Positions 41,122 through 49,852 of a stretch of DNA of 64,000 bases are shown one piece after another. The DNA comes from an alpha proteobacterium U9-1i (GTDB taxonomy: Bacteria; Pseudomonadota; Alphaproteobacteria; Caulobacterales; Aquidulcibacteraceae). The stretch's first letter is position 1, and the number at the start of each line of letters is the position of its first letter. The stretch covers positions 620,001 to 684,000 of the forward strand of contig BBSY01000002.1 in the NCBI GenBank assembly GCA_000974665.1. Reading direction: 5' to 3'. The notes below the pieces were generated by a model, which was given only the letters and a program-made list of their open reading frames with translations, did not search any database and was not told the DNA's origin. The translations under genes and the position numbers were made by a program.

Positions 41122-43518
41122 ATGTCCAACCATTCTTCCCACGGCCATCACGACCACGATCACGCGGTCGCCACAGCGCCTAAGCTGATCGATCCGGTCT
41201 GCGGCATGACGGTCAAAGCCGACACGCCGCATCGCGTTATGCACGAAGGCGAAGAGGTGCTCTTCTGCAGCGCCGGCTGCAAAGCGAAGTTTGAAGCCGA
41301 TCCCGCGAAATACGCAAAGCCTGCTGAAGCGAGTTGCTGCAGCACGGACGGCCATCATGGCCACTTGAGCCATGGCGCGCCGCCGGTTGATCCATCGACC
41401 GTGCCTGCGGGCGCGCAATGGACCTGCCCGATGCACCCTGAGATCGTGCGTGACGGTCCGGGCTCGTGCCCGATCTGCGGCATGGCGCTTGAGCCGATGA
41501 TGCCGACCGCGGATGCGGGGCCTAATCCCGAATTGATCGACATGAGCCGCCGCTTTTGGATTGGCGCTCTGCTCGCTTTGCCTGTGCTCGCGCTTGAAAT
41601 GGGTCGCCATCTTTTCAACGTCGACAGCATCGTGGCGCCGGCCTTGAATGGCTGGATCCAATTCCTGTTGGCGACGCCGGTCGTGCTGTGGGGCGGGTGG
41701 CCCTTCTTCGAGCGCGGCTGGGCGTCGCTTAAGACGCGCAACCTCAACATGTTCACGCTGATTGCCTTGGGCACGGGCGTGGCCTGGACCTACAGCGTCA
41801 TAGCGCTCTTTGCGCCGTCCGCGTTCCCCGCGGAGTTCAGGGACCACCACGGTCTTGTCGCTGTCTATTTCGAAGCCGCCGCCGTCATCACAGTGCTCGT
41901 TCTGCTGGGACAAGTGCTGGAGCTTCAGGCGCGCGAACGGACCGGCGGCGCCATCCGCGCCCTGCTCGATCTTGCGCCAAAGACGGCGCGGCGCATTCGT
42001 GACGGGGGCGAAGAGGAGGTCGGCCTCGACCAGATCATGGTCGGCGACCGGCTTCGCGTGCGCCCGGGTGAAAAGATACCGATCGACGCCATCGTTGCCG
42101 AAGGGCGCTCAAGCATCGATGAATCGATGGTGACGGGCGAATCCATGCCGGTTACGCGCGAGGCGGGCGAACGCGTGATTGGCGGAACGCTCAACCAGAC
42201 CGGCGCGCTCGTCATCGAAGCCGAGCGCGTCGGCGCCGATACGATGTTGTCGCGCATCGTCCAAATGGTGGCCGAGGCGCAGCGTTCGCGCGCGCCGATC
42301 CAACGCCTCGCCGACCGCGTCTCTGGCTGGTTCGTTCCCGCCGTGATCGGGGTCGCGATCGTCGCCCTCATCGTTTGGTGGGCGTTCGGGCCTTCACCGG
42401 CGTTTTCCTACGGGCTGATCGCTGCGGTGTCGGTGCTGATCATCGCGTGCCCATGTGCGCTGGGGTTAGCTACGCCGATGTCGATCATGGCCGGCGTCGG
42501 ACGCGGCGCACGCGCCGGCGTTCTGATCAAGAACGCAGAAGCCTTGGAGCGTTTCGAGAAGGTCGACACGCTCATCCTCGACAAGACCGGCACGCTGACC
42601 CAAGGCAAACCTGCAGTCGTCGCGATTGAACTCGGGCAAGGCTTCGAAGAGCCAGTAGTGCTCGCGCTTGCGGCCAGTCTGGAAAACCAAAGTGAGCATC
42701 CGCTCGCCCAAGCGATCGTCGAAGCGGCGCAGCGGCGGGGTCTGCCCATGACCGAAGCGCGCGATTTTGACTCGCCAACGGGTAAGGGAGTGATCGGCGT
42801 GGTGGACGGCGAAAATATCGCCCTGGGCGCCGAACGCTACATGCGAGAGCTTGGCGTCGCCACGACTGCGCTCGAAGCAAAAGCCGAGAAGCTGCGCAGC
42901 GACGGCGCCACCGCCATCTATGTAAGCGTGAATGGCGTGGCCGCCGCCGTGATCGGCATCGCCGACCCGGTCAAGCCGACAACGCTGGCGGCGCTCGATC
43001 AATTGCGCGCCCAAGGCTTAAAGCTTGTGATGCTGACTGGCGACAATCGCACCACGGCGGAAGCCGTCGCCAACAAGCTTGGCATCACCGACGTGGAGGC
43101 CGAGGTCTTGCCTGATCACAAAGCCGATGTGGTGACGCGCCTTAAGCGGGAAGGCCGCGTCGTTGCGATGGCCGGAGATGGCGTCAATGACGCGCCGGCT
43201 CTCGCGGCGGCCGATGTCGGCATCGCCATGGGCGGAGGCACCGATGTCGCCATCGAGAGCGCCGGGGTCACGCTGCTGCACGGCGACCTCATCGGCATCG
43301 TGCGGGCCCGCACAATTTCCCGCGCAGTGATGGGCAACATCCGGCAAAACCTCTTCTTCGCTTTTGCCTACAATGTTGCCGGCGTGCCGATCGCTGCGGG
43401 TGTGCTCTATCCGCTGACGGGAATGCTCCTCTCGCCGATGATCGCCGCGCTCGCCATGGCGCTCTCGTCGGTATCTGTGATCGCCAATTCACTGCGCCTG
43501 GGTTCGCTTCGCGTATGA
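41122..43518 (+). CDS. copA: CopA-type Cu(I)-exporting P1B ATPase
   Basis: A 798-aa protein; the start is ATG 41122 after the CueR promoter. The N-terminus has a His-rich segment, a YHS-like domain ([20 protein letters not shown], then [16 protein letters not shown]) and a heavy-metal-binding domain ([20 protein letters not shown]). The core motifs are CPC ([13 protein letters not shown]), DKTG ([12 protein letters not shown]), the HP locus ([10 protein letters not shown]) and [10 protein letters not shown]. It should export Cu(I) from the cytoplasm to the periplasm. There is no classical GMTCxxC domain; the YHS/HMBD pair takes its place. Confidence 0.95.
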   Translation: MSNHSSHGHHDHDHAVATAPKLIDPVCGMTVKADTPHRVMHEGEEVLFCSAGCKAKFEADPAKYAKPAEASCCSTDGHHGHLSHGAPPVDPSTVPAGAQWTCPMHPEIVRDGPGSCPICGMALEPMMPTADAGPNPELIDMSRRFWIGALLALPVLALEMGRHLFNVDSIVAPALNGWIQFLLATPVVLWGGWPFFERGWASLKTRNLNMFTLIALGTGVAWTYSVIALFAPSAFPAEFRDHHGLVAVYFEAAAVITVLVLLGQVLELQARERTGGAIRALLDLAPKTARRIRDGGEEEVGLDQIMVGDRLRVRPGEKIPIDAIVAEGRSSIDESMVTGESMPVTREAGERVIGGTLNQTGALVIEAERVGADTMLSRIVQMVAEAQRSRAPIQRLADRVSGWFVPAVIGVAIVALIVWWAFGPSPAFSYGLIAAVSVLIIACPCALGLATPMSIMAGVGRGARAGVLIKNAEALERFEKVDTLILDKTGTLTQGKPAVVAIELGQGFEEPVVLALAASLENQSEHPLAQAIVEAAQRRGLPMTEARDFDSPTGKGVIGVVDGENIALGAERYMRELGVATTALEAKAEKLRSDGATAIYVSVNGVAAAVIGIADPVKPTTLAALDQLRAQGLKLVMLTGDNRTTAEAVANKLGITDVEAEVLPDHKADVVTRLKREGRVVAMAGDGVNDAPALAAADVGIAMGGGTDVAIESAGVTLLHGDLIGIVRARTISRAVMGNIRQNLFFAFAYNVAGVPIAAGVLYPLTGMLLSPMIAALAMALSSVSVIANSLRLGSLRV

Positions 43519-43538
43519 CGCACCACGCAGGCGCCTCG

Positions 43539-44240
43539 CTACGCCGCAGGTTTCTTCCGTCGCCAGCGGAAGCGATAGGGGATGAGCGCGATCCCGGCGA
43601 TGGTGGAGAGAAACGCCAGGATCGAGACGATGATGATGGGTGCGTGGTTGAAGTTCTCGTGGTCGCGATAATCCATGATGTGGAGCGCCCAGAGGAAATC
43701 GTAGACGCGCCAGAGTTCCGAACGCCGCGCGGTCACTTGCCCATTGTTGGCGCCGACATAGACGGCGAGCTTGGAAGGCTCGTCGAAGGCGATGCGCCAA
43801 GCCGGCAGCGCGCCGCGATATTCGGGGCTCGCCGTGGTGATGAGTTCGGACGAGGCGACGGGCGCTTCGGTGATGATGCGCGAGCGCGCGATGGTGAGCG
43901 CGCTTTCAGCATCGAGCGGCGAGAGCTTGGCGCCAGTGCGCGCGTCGAAGAGGGCAGCGCTGCCATCGGCATAGTCGGCGACAATGCGCGCGCCTTCTGG
44001 CCGGTTCTCGACGGTGAGCCGGATCGGCGCCTCGGCGCCGGCGAGCGCGCTGGAAAACGTGGCGAGATCGGCCACACTCAGATGAAGGGGCGCTGCCTCG
44101 CGGATGCGATGCTCGCTTCTGACCTGCTCGATCGGGACGACGGTGAAGAAAAGCCCCGTCGCGATCCAGATGAAGATCTGGACGCCGATAATGAGCGCCA
44201 GCCACTTGTGAACAAACGACGCCAGCCAGGAAATGCGCAC
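43539..44240 (-). CDS. PepSY-domain membrane protein
   Basis: About 233 aa from GTG 44240, with GGGGGA upstream; the frame is open to 44270. The N-terminal helix (SFVHKWLALIIGVQIFIWIA) and C-terminal helix (IIIVSILAFLSTIAGIALI) flank a periplasmic PepSY-like region (ALTIARSRIITEAP, then WRIAFDEPSKLAVYVGANNG). The HxH-like DFLWALHIMDYRDH is typical of PepSY membrane proteins of copper or iron loci. It is convergent with copA, so it has its own promoter. A redox or reductase-partner role is possible. Confidence 0.8.
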   Translation of the reverse strand: MRISWLASFVHKWLALIIGVQIFIWIATGLFFTVVPIEQVRSEHRIREAAPLHLSVADLATFSSALAGAEAPIRLTVENRPEGARIVADYADGSAALFDARTGAKLSPLDAESALTIARSRIITEAPVASSELITTASPEYRGALPAWRIAFDEPSKLAVYVGANNGQVTARRSELWRVYDFLWALHIMDYRDHENFNHAPIIIVSILAFLSTIAGIALIPYRFRWRRKKPAA

Positions 44241-44397
44241 GATGTTTCCCCCATAAAACCGCGCCAACACACAAAGGCTATACGCACCGTTCGCGCAAAT
44301 CCCTCATGCGCCGGCGAAGATTTTCGCGTTGCCCAGCAAGCTGGAACAGGCGCGCTATGGCGCGGTTCTAGCGGTCAAATAAACGAGGAGCGAGGCC

Positions 44398-44886
44398 ATG
44401 ACAGACCATTCCGCGCATCAGGGCGGCCATGGCGAGATGAAGCACGCCAATCCCTACCGCACGCTGGCGCTGATGGCGCTCCTCTCCTTCGTGGCCATGT
44501 ACATCCTCATGTACGCGATGGTGGACCGCGTCGAGAACGCGTTGCCCAATCTCAATCAGGCGTACATGGCGGCCTTGATGGCGGCGCCCATGGTGGCGAT
44601 CGAACTTATCCTCATGCGGGGCATGTATATGAGTGCGCGCGCGAACTTGATCGCCTATGGGCTCTGCCTGGTGATCGGGGTTGGATCGTTCTTCGCCATC
44701 CGCACCCAGGCAGCCATCGGCGACGCCGAATTTCTGCGCTCAATGGTGCCGCACCATTCGGGCGCGATTCTGATGTGCGAGCAGGCCAAGATCACCGATC
44801 CGGAAATTCGCGAGCTCTGCCAAGGAATCATCGCAGGCCAGCAGCAAGAGATCGCGCAAATGAGAGAGTTGCTCGCCGAACGGTGA
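44398..44886 (+). CDS. DUF305 protein with membrane anchor
   Basis: A 162-aa protein preceded by GAGGAGCGAGG. A His-rich N-terminus (DHSAHQGGHGEMKHAN) is followed by three hydrophobic segments, then the DUF305 region: DAEFLRSMVPHHSGAILMCE and QEIAQMRELL. DUF305 proteins have conserved His/Met and are common in copper-resistance islands as periplasmic metal-binding proteins. It is 57 bp upstream of the methyltransferase gene. Confidence 0.88.
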   Translation: MTDHSAHQGGHGEMKHANPYRTLALMALLSFVAMYILMYAMVDRVENALPNLNQAYMAALMAAPMVAIELILMRGMYMSARANLIAYGLCLVIGVGSFFAIRTQAAIGDAEFLRSMVPHHSGAILMCEQAKITDPEIRELCQGIIAGQQQEIAQMRELLAER

Positions 44887-44943
44887 GGGATCGCGACTTC
44901 CACTGCGTAACTTTCGGAAGGACGGACACGTCCGCCGGAGGAC

Positions 44944-45687
44944 ATGAGCTTGTCGCCAGATCGAGATCGCGACGCACCGATCGCGCTCCAGCAATCGTTT
45001 TGGGACAATTGGAACACCCAGCACCGGGAAACCGGTGTGGGCGAGGTGTCGAGCGACCAGAAGCGCGTCGTTCTCAACTGGCTCACCGGGATCGCACGCA
45101 CCGATCTCGATATTCTCGATGTGGGTTGCGGGGCGGGCTGGCTCGATCCGTCCTTGAAACAGTTCGGCGTTGTCACCGCCACCGATCTGTCGGCGGACGT
45201 GCTGGCCCGTATTCGCACCCGCATCCCGCAGGTGAATTATATCGCCGGCGACTTCATGGAATTGCCGTTCGAGCCGGCGAGTTTCGACGTGGCGGTGAGC
45301 CTCGAAGTGTTGGCGCACGTCGCCGATCAAACCGCCTTCATCGCCAAGATCCATTCTTTGTTGCGGCCGGGCGGCTGGCTGATGCTCGCAACGCAAAACC
45401 GGCCGGTGCTCGAGCGCCACAACATGAACTCGATCCAGCCCGCCGCACCCGGACAACTCCGGCGCTGGACCGATGCTGGGGAATTGCGCGCGCTGATCGA
45501 ACCGCACTTCGAGATCGCCGAACTCTTCACCAAGACGCCGCGCGCCTCGCAAGGACCGCTGAGGCTCATCAATGCCCGCCCACTGCGTCAGGCGATGCGC
45601 GCCATCGTGGGCGAGAGCTTCGAGCGCATGAAGGAAAGACTGGGGCTGGGCTGGACGCTCATGTGTCTCGCCAAGAAGCGCGCTTGA
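44944..45687 (+). CDS. SAM-dependent methyltransferase (UbiG/UbiE-like)
   Basis: A 247-aa protein with GGAGG just before the ATG. Motif I is LDILDVGCGAGWLDP, followed by VTATDLSADVLARI, and the post-motif is FDVAVSLEVLAHVADQTAFI. The C-terminal region (RPGGWLMLATQNRPVLERH) resembles UbiG-like enzymes. It lies in the copper cluster but could be a passenger. The substrate is unknown. Confidence 0.85.
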   Translation: MSLSPDRDRDAPIALQQSFWDNWNTQHRETGVGEVSSDQKRVVLNWLTGIARTDLDILDVGCGAGWLDPSLKQFGVVTATDLSADVLARIRTRIPQVNYIAGDFMELPFEPASFDVAVSLEVLAHVADQTAFIAKIHSLLRPGGWLMLATQNRPVLERHNMNSIQPAAPGQLRRWTDAGELRALIEPHFEIAELFTKTPRASQGPLRLINARPLRQAMRAIVGESFERMKERLGLGWTLMCLAKKRA

Positions 45688-45742
45688 ACCCGCCCTTAAC
45701 CCTGCGTCGCATTGCCTCGCCGCTGCTCAATTCACTGCTCTT

Positions 45743-45778
45743 TCCCGCGCCCAGGCGCGGGATTGCGCAAGCTTGCGC
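45743..45778. terminator. Hairpin and palindrome before cusF
   Basis: TCCCGCGCC (45743-45751) pairs with GGCGCGGGA (45754-45762) across 2 nt, and the palindrome GCGCAAGCTTGCGC follows at 45765-45778. They sit between the methyltransferase stop and the next start. The hairpin could end the upstream transcript; no T-tract follows. Confidence 0.5.
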
Positions 45779-45806
45779 GTAATTACCAACGAACAGGAGA
45801 TATTCC

Positions 45807-46142
45807 ATGACCAAGCAACTGATCCTCGCTCTGGCCGCAGCACTCAGCCTCGGCGCCGCAGCGCCGGCGTTTGCGCATCAGGGCCACGATCATGCCGCTC
45901 AGGCCGAAGTGCCGCAAAGCGCCCAAGGCGTCGGCGTCGTACGCGCCATCGATGCGCGCAACAACCGTATCACCATCGCACACGAACCGATGCCGGCGCT
46001 TGGCTGGCCGGCGATGACGATGGCGTTTCCGCTGCACTCGGCCGACCTCTTGACCGGCGTCGCCGTCGGCAATCGTGTCAACTTCACGTTGGTCAATCAC
46101 GATGGCCAACCGATGGTGTCGGCGCTGCAAGTGCAGCGTTAA
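45807..46142 (+). CDS. CusF-like periplasmic copper-binding protein
   Basis: A 111-aa protein with CAGGAGA upstream. The signal peptide LALAAALSLGAAAPAFA leaves a mature start HQGHDHA. The CusF core is ITIAHEPMPALGWPAMTMAF, then GVAVGNRVNFTLV. Trp and Met residues bind Cu(I). It is the third copy of this domain in the island, after the CusB C-terminus and the 36800 lipoprotein. Confidence 0.9.
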   Translation: MTKQLILALAAALSLGAAAPAFAHQGHDHAAQAEVPQSAQGVGVVRAIDARNNRITIAHEPMPALGWPAMTMAFPLHSADLLTGVAVGNRVNFTLVNHDGQPMVSALQVQR

Positions 46143-46162
46143 GCAGCGGCGCGGAGGGGCGT

Positions 46163-46825
46163 ATGACTGGTCTCGCATCATGGCTGCGCCGCCTGGGCGT
46201 CTTGGGCGTGATGTTGGCGCTCTTTGCGCTGACGCCGGCGATCGCCCACCAGCACGAGCCCCACACGCCGCAACAACAGCAGACCGAACCGGCGCCGGCT
46301 GAAGCGGCGCCCGGCGACGAACCGGTCATGACGATGCCGTGGCCGACCGCGCCGGTGATGACCGAGCACGATGAACGGCCGACGACGTTTTCAGGCCGCT
46401 TGTTGCGTTGGCTGGGCGGTTGGCATCCAGCGGCGGTGCACTTTCCGATCGCCTTGCTGCTGACGGTCGCGTTCCTCGAACTGATGGCGCTGGTGCGCCG
46501 CAAGCCGATCTACAGCGCGAGCAACAAGCTCTTGCTGGGGATTGCGGTCATCGGCGCGTTCGTTGCGGCGCCGCTCGGCTGGATCAATGCAGGCTTGCCG
46601 GCGGCAGATGACGACTCCGCTCTGACGCTGCACCGCTGGATCGGCACGGCGCTGCCGTTCTTGATGCTGGGGGCTTGGTGGTTGAAGCCCCATGCTGAAG
46701 CCGCGGCCGCAGGCCGTAACGGTCCTCTTTACGCAATCGCGCTTAGCGTCGTGGCGGCGGCGATTTTGGCCCAAGCTTATCTCGGTGCCGAAGTGACCCA
46801 CGGCGCAGGGCATATGGCGTTCTAA
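46163..46825 (+). CDS. DUF2231-like membrane protein
   Basis: A 220-aa protein starting at ATG 46163 with GGAGGGG upstream. A signal or first helix (GVLGVMLALFALTPAIA) leads to a His/Met-rich linker (HQHEPHTPQQQQ, then VMTMPWPTAPVM) and four helices: WHPAAVHFPIALLLTVAFLE, LLLGIAVIGAFVAAPLGWI, then around IGTALPFLMLG and IALSVVAAAILAQAYLG. HPxxVHFPIAL is the DUF2231 motif. It is 20 bp after the CusF gene and 16 bp before the oxidase gene, so it is in the same operon. Confidence 0.85.
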   Translation: MTGLASWLRRLGVLGVMLALFALTPAIAHQHEPHTPQQQQTEPAPAEAAPGDEPVMTMPWPTAPVMTEHDERPTTFSGRLLRWLGGWHPAAVHFPIALLLTVAFLELMALVRRKPIYSASNKLLLGIAVIGAFVAAPLGWINAGLPAADDDSALTLHRWIGTALPFLMLGAWWLKPHAEAAAAGRNGPLYAIALSVVAAAILAQAYLGAEVTHGAGHMAF

Positions 46826-46841
46826 ATCTCGGGCAGGGACG

Positions 46842-48599
46842 ATGTTTTCGCGACGCAGATTATTGCATGGCGCAGGCGCGCTTGGCGCGGGGCTCATCGC
46901 CGCGCGCGCCTTTCCGGCATGGGCGCAGACACACGCCCATGGCCTCGCCTCAACGCTGCCGACGCTCAGCGGCGAAGACATCGCACTCAACGTCGCGCGC
47001 ATGCATCTCAGCGTCGAAGGCCGCAGCGGTCACGCCATTGGCATCAATGGCACGGTGCCCGCGCCGCTGATCCGACTGCGCGAAGGCCAGAACGTTCGCT
47101 TGACCGTCAACAACGCGCTCGACGAAGAAACCTCGATCCACTGGCACGGCCTTATCTTGCCGTTCCAGATGGATGGCGTGCCGGGCGTCAGCTTTCCGGG
47201 CATCCGCGCGGGCGCAAGTTTCACCTACGAATTTCCGGTCCGCCAATCGGGCACCTACTGGTATCACTCCCATTCCGGCTTGCAGGAGCAGGAGGGCCAG
47301 TACGGTCCGATCGTCATCGATCCCGCGGGCCATGATCCGATCGCTTATGATCGCGAGCACGTCATCGTGCTCTCCGATTTCAGCTTCCTGCACCCGCACA
47401 CGATCTTTGCGCGCCTGAAGCAGGAGCCCGGCCATTTCAACATGCAGCGCGAAACCATTCTGGGCGCGCTTTCTGGCCGCGATGCGGCGCTCTCCGACCA
47501 GATGGAATGGGCCGCGATGCGGATGGATCCAACCGACATCTCCGATGTCACCGGATCGACCTATACATTTTTGATCAACGGCCATGGGCCTGCCGACAAT
47601 TGGACTGGGCTCTTTCAGCCGGGTGAGCGCGTGCGGCTTCGCTTCATCAACGCCGCGGCGATGACGATCTTCAATGTCCGCATTCCGGGCCTGCCGCTCA
47701 CCATCGTGCAAGCGGACGGCCAGAACGTGAAGCCGGTCGCGGTTGATGAGTTTCAGATCTCGGTCGCCGAAACCTATGACGTGATCGTCGAGCCGCGCGA
47801 GGATCGCGCCTTCGCGCTCGTCGCCGAAGCCGTCGACCGCTCCGGCATGGGCCGCGCCACTTTGGCGCCGCGTCCGGGCATGAGCGCGGAAGTCCCGCCG
47901 TTGCGTGCGCGGCCGCGCGCCACCATGCGCGACATGGGCATGGACATGTCCGGCATGACGATGGCGTGGCCGGGCGCGGAATCATCCAGCGGCGGCATGG
48001 CTGGGATGGATCATGGCGGCATGGACATGGGCGGTATGGACATGTCGATGCGCAATCCGGAGAACGCGCCGCAAGTGCGGATGGGGCCGGGCGTACAAAC
48101 CATCGCGCCGATGGCCGTCGATCGCATGGGCGAGCGCGGGCAGGGTCTCGAAGACGTCGACCACCGGGTGCTCGTCTACACCGATCTCGAAGCGCTCGAC
48201 GCCAATCCCGACACACGCACGCCGACCCGTTCGCTCGAATTGCACCTGACCGGCAATATGGAACGCTTCATGTGGTCGTTCGACGGCGAGCGCTTCAGCG
48301 AAGTCACCGAACCGATTCCGTTCCGCCGCGACGAACGCGTGCGGGTGACGCTCGTCAACGATTCCATGATGGCCCACCCCATCCACCTGCACGGCCATTT
48401 CTTCGAACTCTTGACCGGGCCCGACGGCAAGCGGCCGCGCAAACACACCGTCAATGTGCTGCCGGGTGGCAAGGTGACGTTCGATCTCACCGCCGATGCG
48501 CCCGGCGATTGGGCGTTTCACTGCCACATGCTCTATCACATGCACGCCGGCATGTTCCGTGTCGTCACCGTGCGTCCGCTCGATGAGACGCGCTCATGA
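46842..48599 (+). CDS. Copper-resistance multicopper oxidase (CopA/PcoA type)
   Basis: A 585-aa protein with twin-arginine signal (SRRRLLHGAGALGAGLIAAR). Copper sites are visible: IHWHGLILPFQMDGVPG and GTYWYHSHSGLQEQEG near the N-terminus, and MAHPIHLHGHFFEL and HCHMLYHMHAGMF at the C-terminus. A Met-rich middle segment (MGMDMSGMTM, then GGMDMGGMDMSM) is typical of PcoA/CopA. It oxidises Cu(I) in the periplasm. The symbol copA is avoided because the ATPase carries it. Confidence 0.93.
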   Translation: MFSRRRLLHGAGALGAGLIAARAFPAWAQTHAHGLASTLPTLSGEDIALNVARMHLSVEGRSGHAIGINGTVPAPLIRLREGQNVRLTVNNALDEETSIHWHGLILPFQMDGVPGVSFPGIRAGASFTYEFPVRQSGTYWYHSHSGLQEQEGQYGPIVIDPAGHDPIAYDREHVIVLSDFSFLHPHTIFARLKQEPGHFNMQRETILGALSGRDAALSDQMEWAAMRMDPTDISDVTGSTYTFLINGHGPADNWTGLFQPGERVRLRFINAAAMTIFNVRIPGLPLTIVQADGQNVKPVAVDEFQISVAETYDVIVEPREDRAFALVAEAVDRSGMGRATLAPRPGMSAEVPPLRARPRATMRDMGMDMSGMTMAWPGAESSSGGMAGMDHGGMDMGGMDMSMRNPENAPQVRMGPGVQTIAPMAVDRMGERGQGLEDVDHRVLVYTDLEALDANPDTRTPTRSLELHLTGNMERFMWSFDGERFSEVTEPIPFRRDERVRVTLVNDSMMAHPIHLHGHFFELLTGPDGKRPRKHTVNVLPGGKVTFDLTADAPGDWAFHCHMLYHMHAGMFRVVTVRPLDETRS

Positions 48600-49561
48600 A
48601 GTGGACATTGATCATCGCCGCCGCCGCGCCAGTCGTGCTGGCGTGCCCGGTCTTCGCCCAGACCGACCCGCCGGCAATGCAGATGCCGTGGCCGACTTCA
48701 CCGCCGCAGACGCAAGCGTCGGCTGAGACCGGGAACGAAGATGCGGCCGACCATTCGCAGATGGACCATGGCGCGATGGACCACCCGCAAATGGATCATG
48801 GCGCCATGCAGAACGCCGGCGAAGTCGGCGGGGAGCCTGCGCCTGCGCCGCCGACAGACCATGCGGCCGAGCGCTTTTACAGCGCCGAGGATATGGCGGC
48901 CGCGCGCGGGCAACTGCGTCGTGAGCACGGCGGCGCCATCATATCCAATGTGATGGTGGATATGGCCGAATTGCAGTTCGGCGACGATGAGACCGTGTTT
49001 CACTGGGAAGGCGAGGGCTGGATCGGCGGCGACATCAATCGCTTCGTCTTCAAGACCGAAGGCGAGGCGAGCGAAGATGATGTCGAACACGCCGAAGTGC
49101 AGGCGCTCTATTCGCGCGCGATCGGACCTTATTTCGATCTGCAAGCCGGCGTACGCTACGACATCGAGCCCAGTCCAAACCGCGCTTATGCGGTCCTCGG
49201 CTTTGAAGGCGTCGCGCCTTATTGGTTTGAGACCACCGGTGCGCTCTTTCTCTCCGACGAAGGCGAAGTGAGCGCGCGCTTGGAAGGCTCTTACGATGCG
49301 CGCCTGACGCAACGTCTCATTCTGCAGCCGCGCGCGGAGATCAATCTCTCCGCCGACGACATCCCCGAGCTCGAAGTGGGCGCGGGCGTGACCGACGTCG
49401 AGCTTGGTCTGCGCCTGCGCTACGACATTACCCGCAACTTCGCGCCTTATGTCGGCGTCACCTACGAGACCAAACTCGGCGACACCGCCGATTATGCCAG
49501 CGCCGCGGGCGAAGACGAGAGCGACACGCGCTTGGTATTCGGCGTTCGCGCCAGGTTCTGA
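48596..49561 (+). CDS. copB: Copper-resistance outer-membrane protein CopB
   Basis: A 321-aa protein whose ATG overlaps the oxidase stop (ATGA). The signal is IIAAAAPVVLACPVFAQ. A His/Met-rich stretch (HSQMDHGAMDHPQMDHGAM) is followed by the CopB beta-barrel: SNVMVDMAELQFGDD, WIGGDINRFVFKTEGE, GVRYDIEPSPNRAYAVLGFE and a C-terminal RLVFGVRARF. CopB/PcoB pairs with the multicopper oxidase and sits in the outer membrane. The last copper gene before the defence-like ATPase. Confidence 0.93.
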   Translation: MKWTLIIAAAAPVVLACPVFAQTDPPAMQMPWPTSPPQTQASAETGNEDAADHSQMDHGAMDHPQMDHGAMQNAGEVGGEPAPAPPTDHAAERFYSAEDMAAARGQLRREHGGAIISNVMVDMAELQFGDDETVFHWEGEGWIGGDINRFVFKTEGEASEDDVEHAEVQALYSRAIGPYFDLQAGVRYDIEPSPNRAYAVLGFEGVAPYWFETTGALFLSDEGEVSARLEGSYDARLTQRLILQPRAEINLSADDIPELEVGAGVTDVELGLRLRYDITRNFAPYVGVTYETKLGDTADYASAAGEDESDTRLVFGVRARF

Positions 49562-49852
49562 CGCTCATGCGCACTCAATGATGCGCAAAGGTTGTCCAAG
49601 TCATGTGCATGAGCGGCGATGATAGCGACAAGACCCATCGCCCCGAGTCCGCTGGCAGACGGCACCGCGTTTCTTTCCTGCGAAGGGCGCGACCCGGCGC
49701 GGCTTGAAGAACATGACCACAGCCAGTCATCTGGCGATGGCGAAGCTCTCATCAACAACGAGTCGCAGGCCAAGTCGGCCCGGGTCGCTGCGCTGCGCCG
49801 TAATATCATTCGCTTCCCCGATTGGCGTTCGGGCCCGCCGACGACCCCTTAT

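Noticed and set aside
43515-45782. 755-codon open frame on the plus strand
   Set aside because: It runs across the PepSY, DUF305 and methyltransferase genes in other frames and has the Arg/Gly/Ala-rich composition of GC-rich shadow frames; the three real genes have clear domains.
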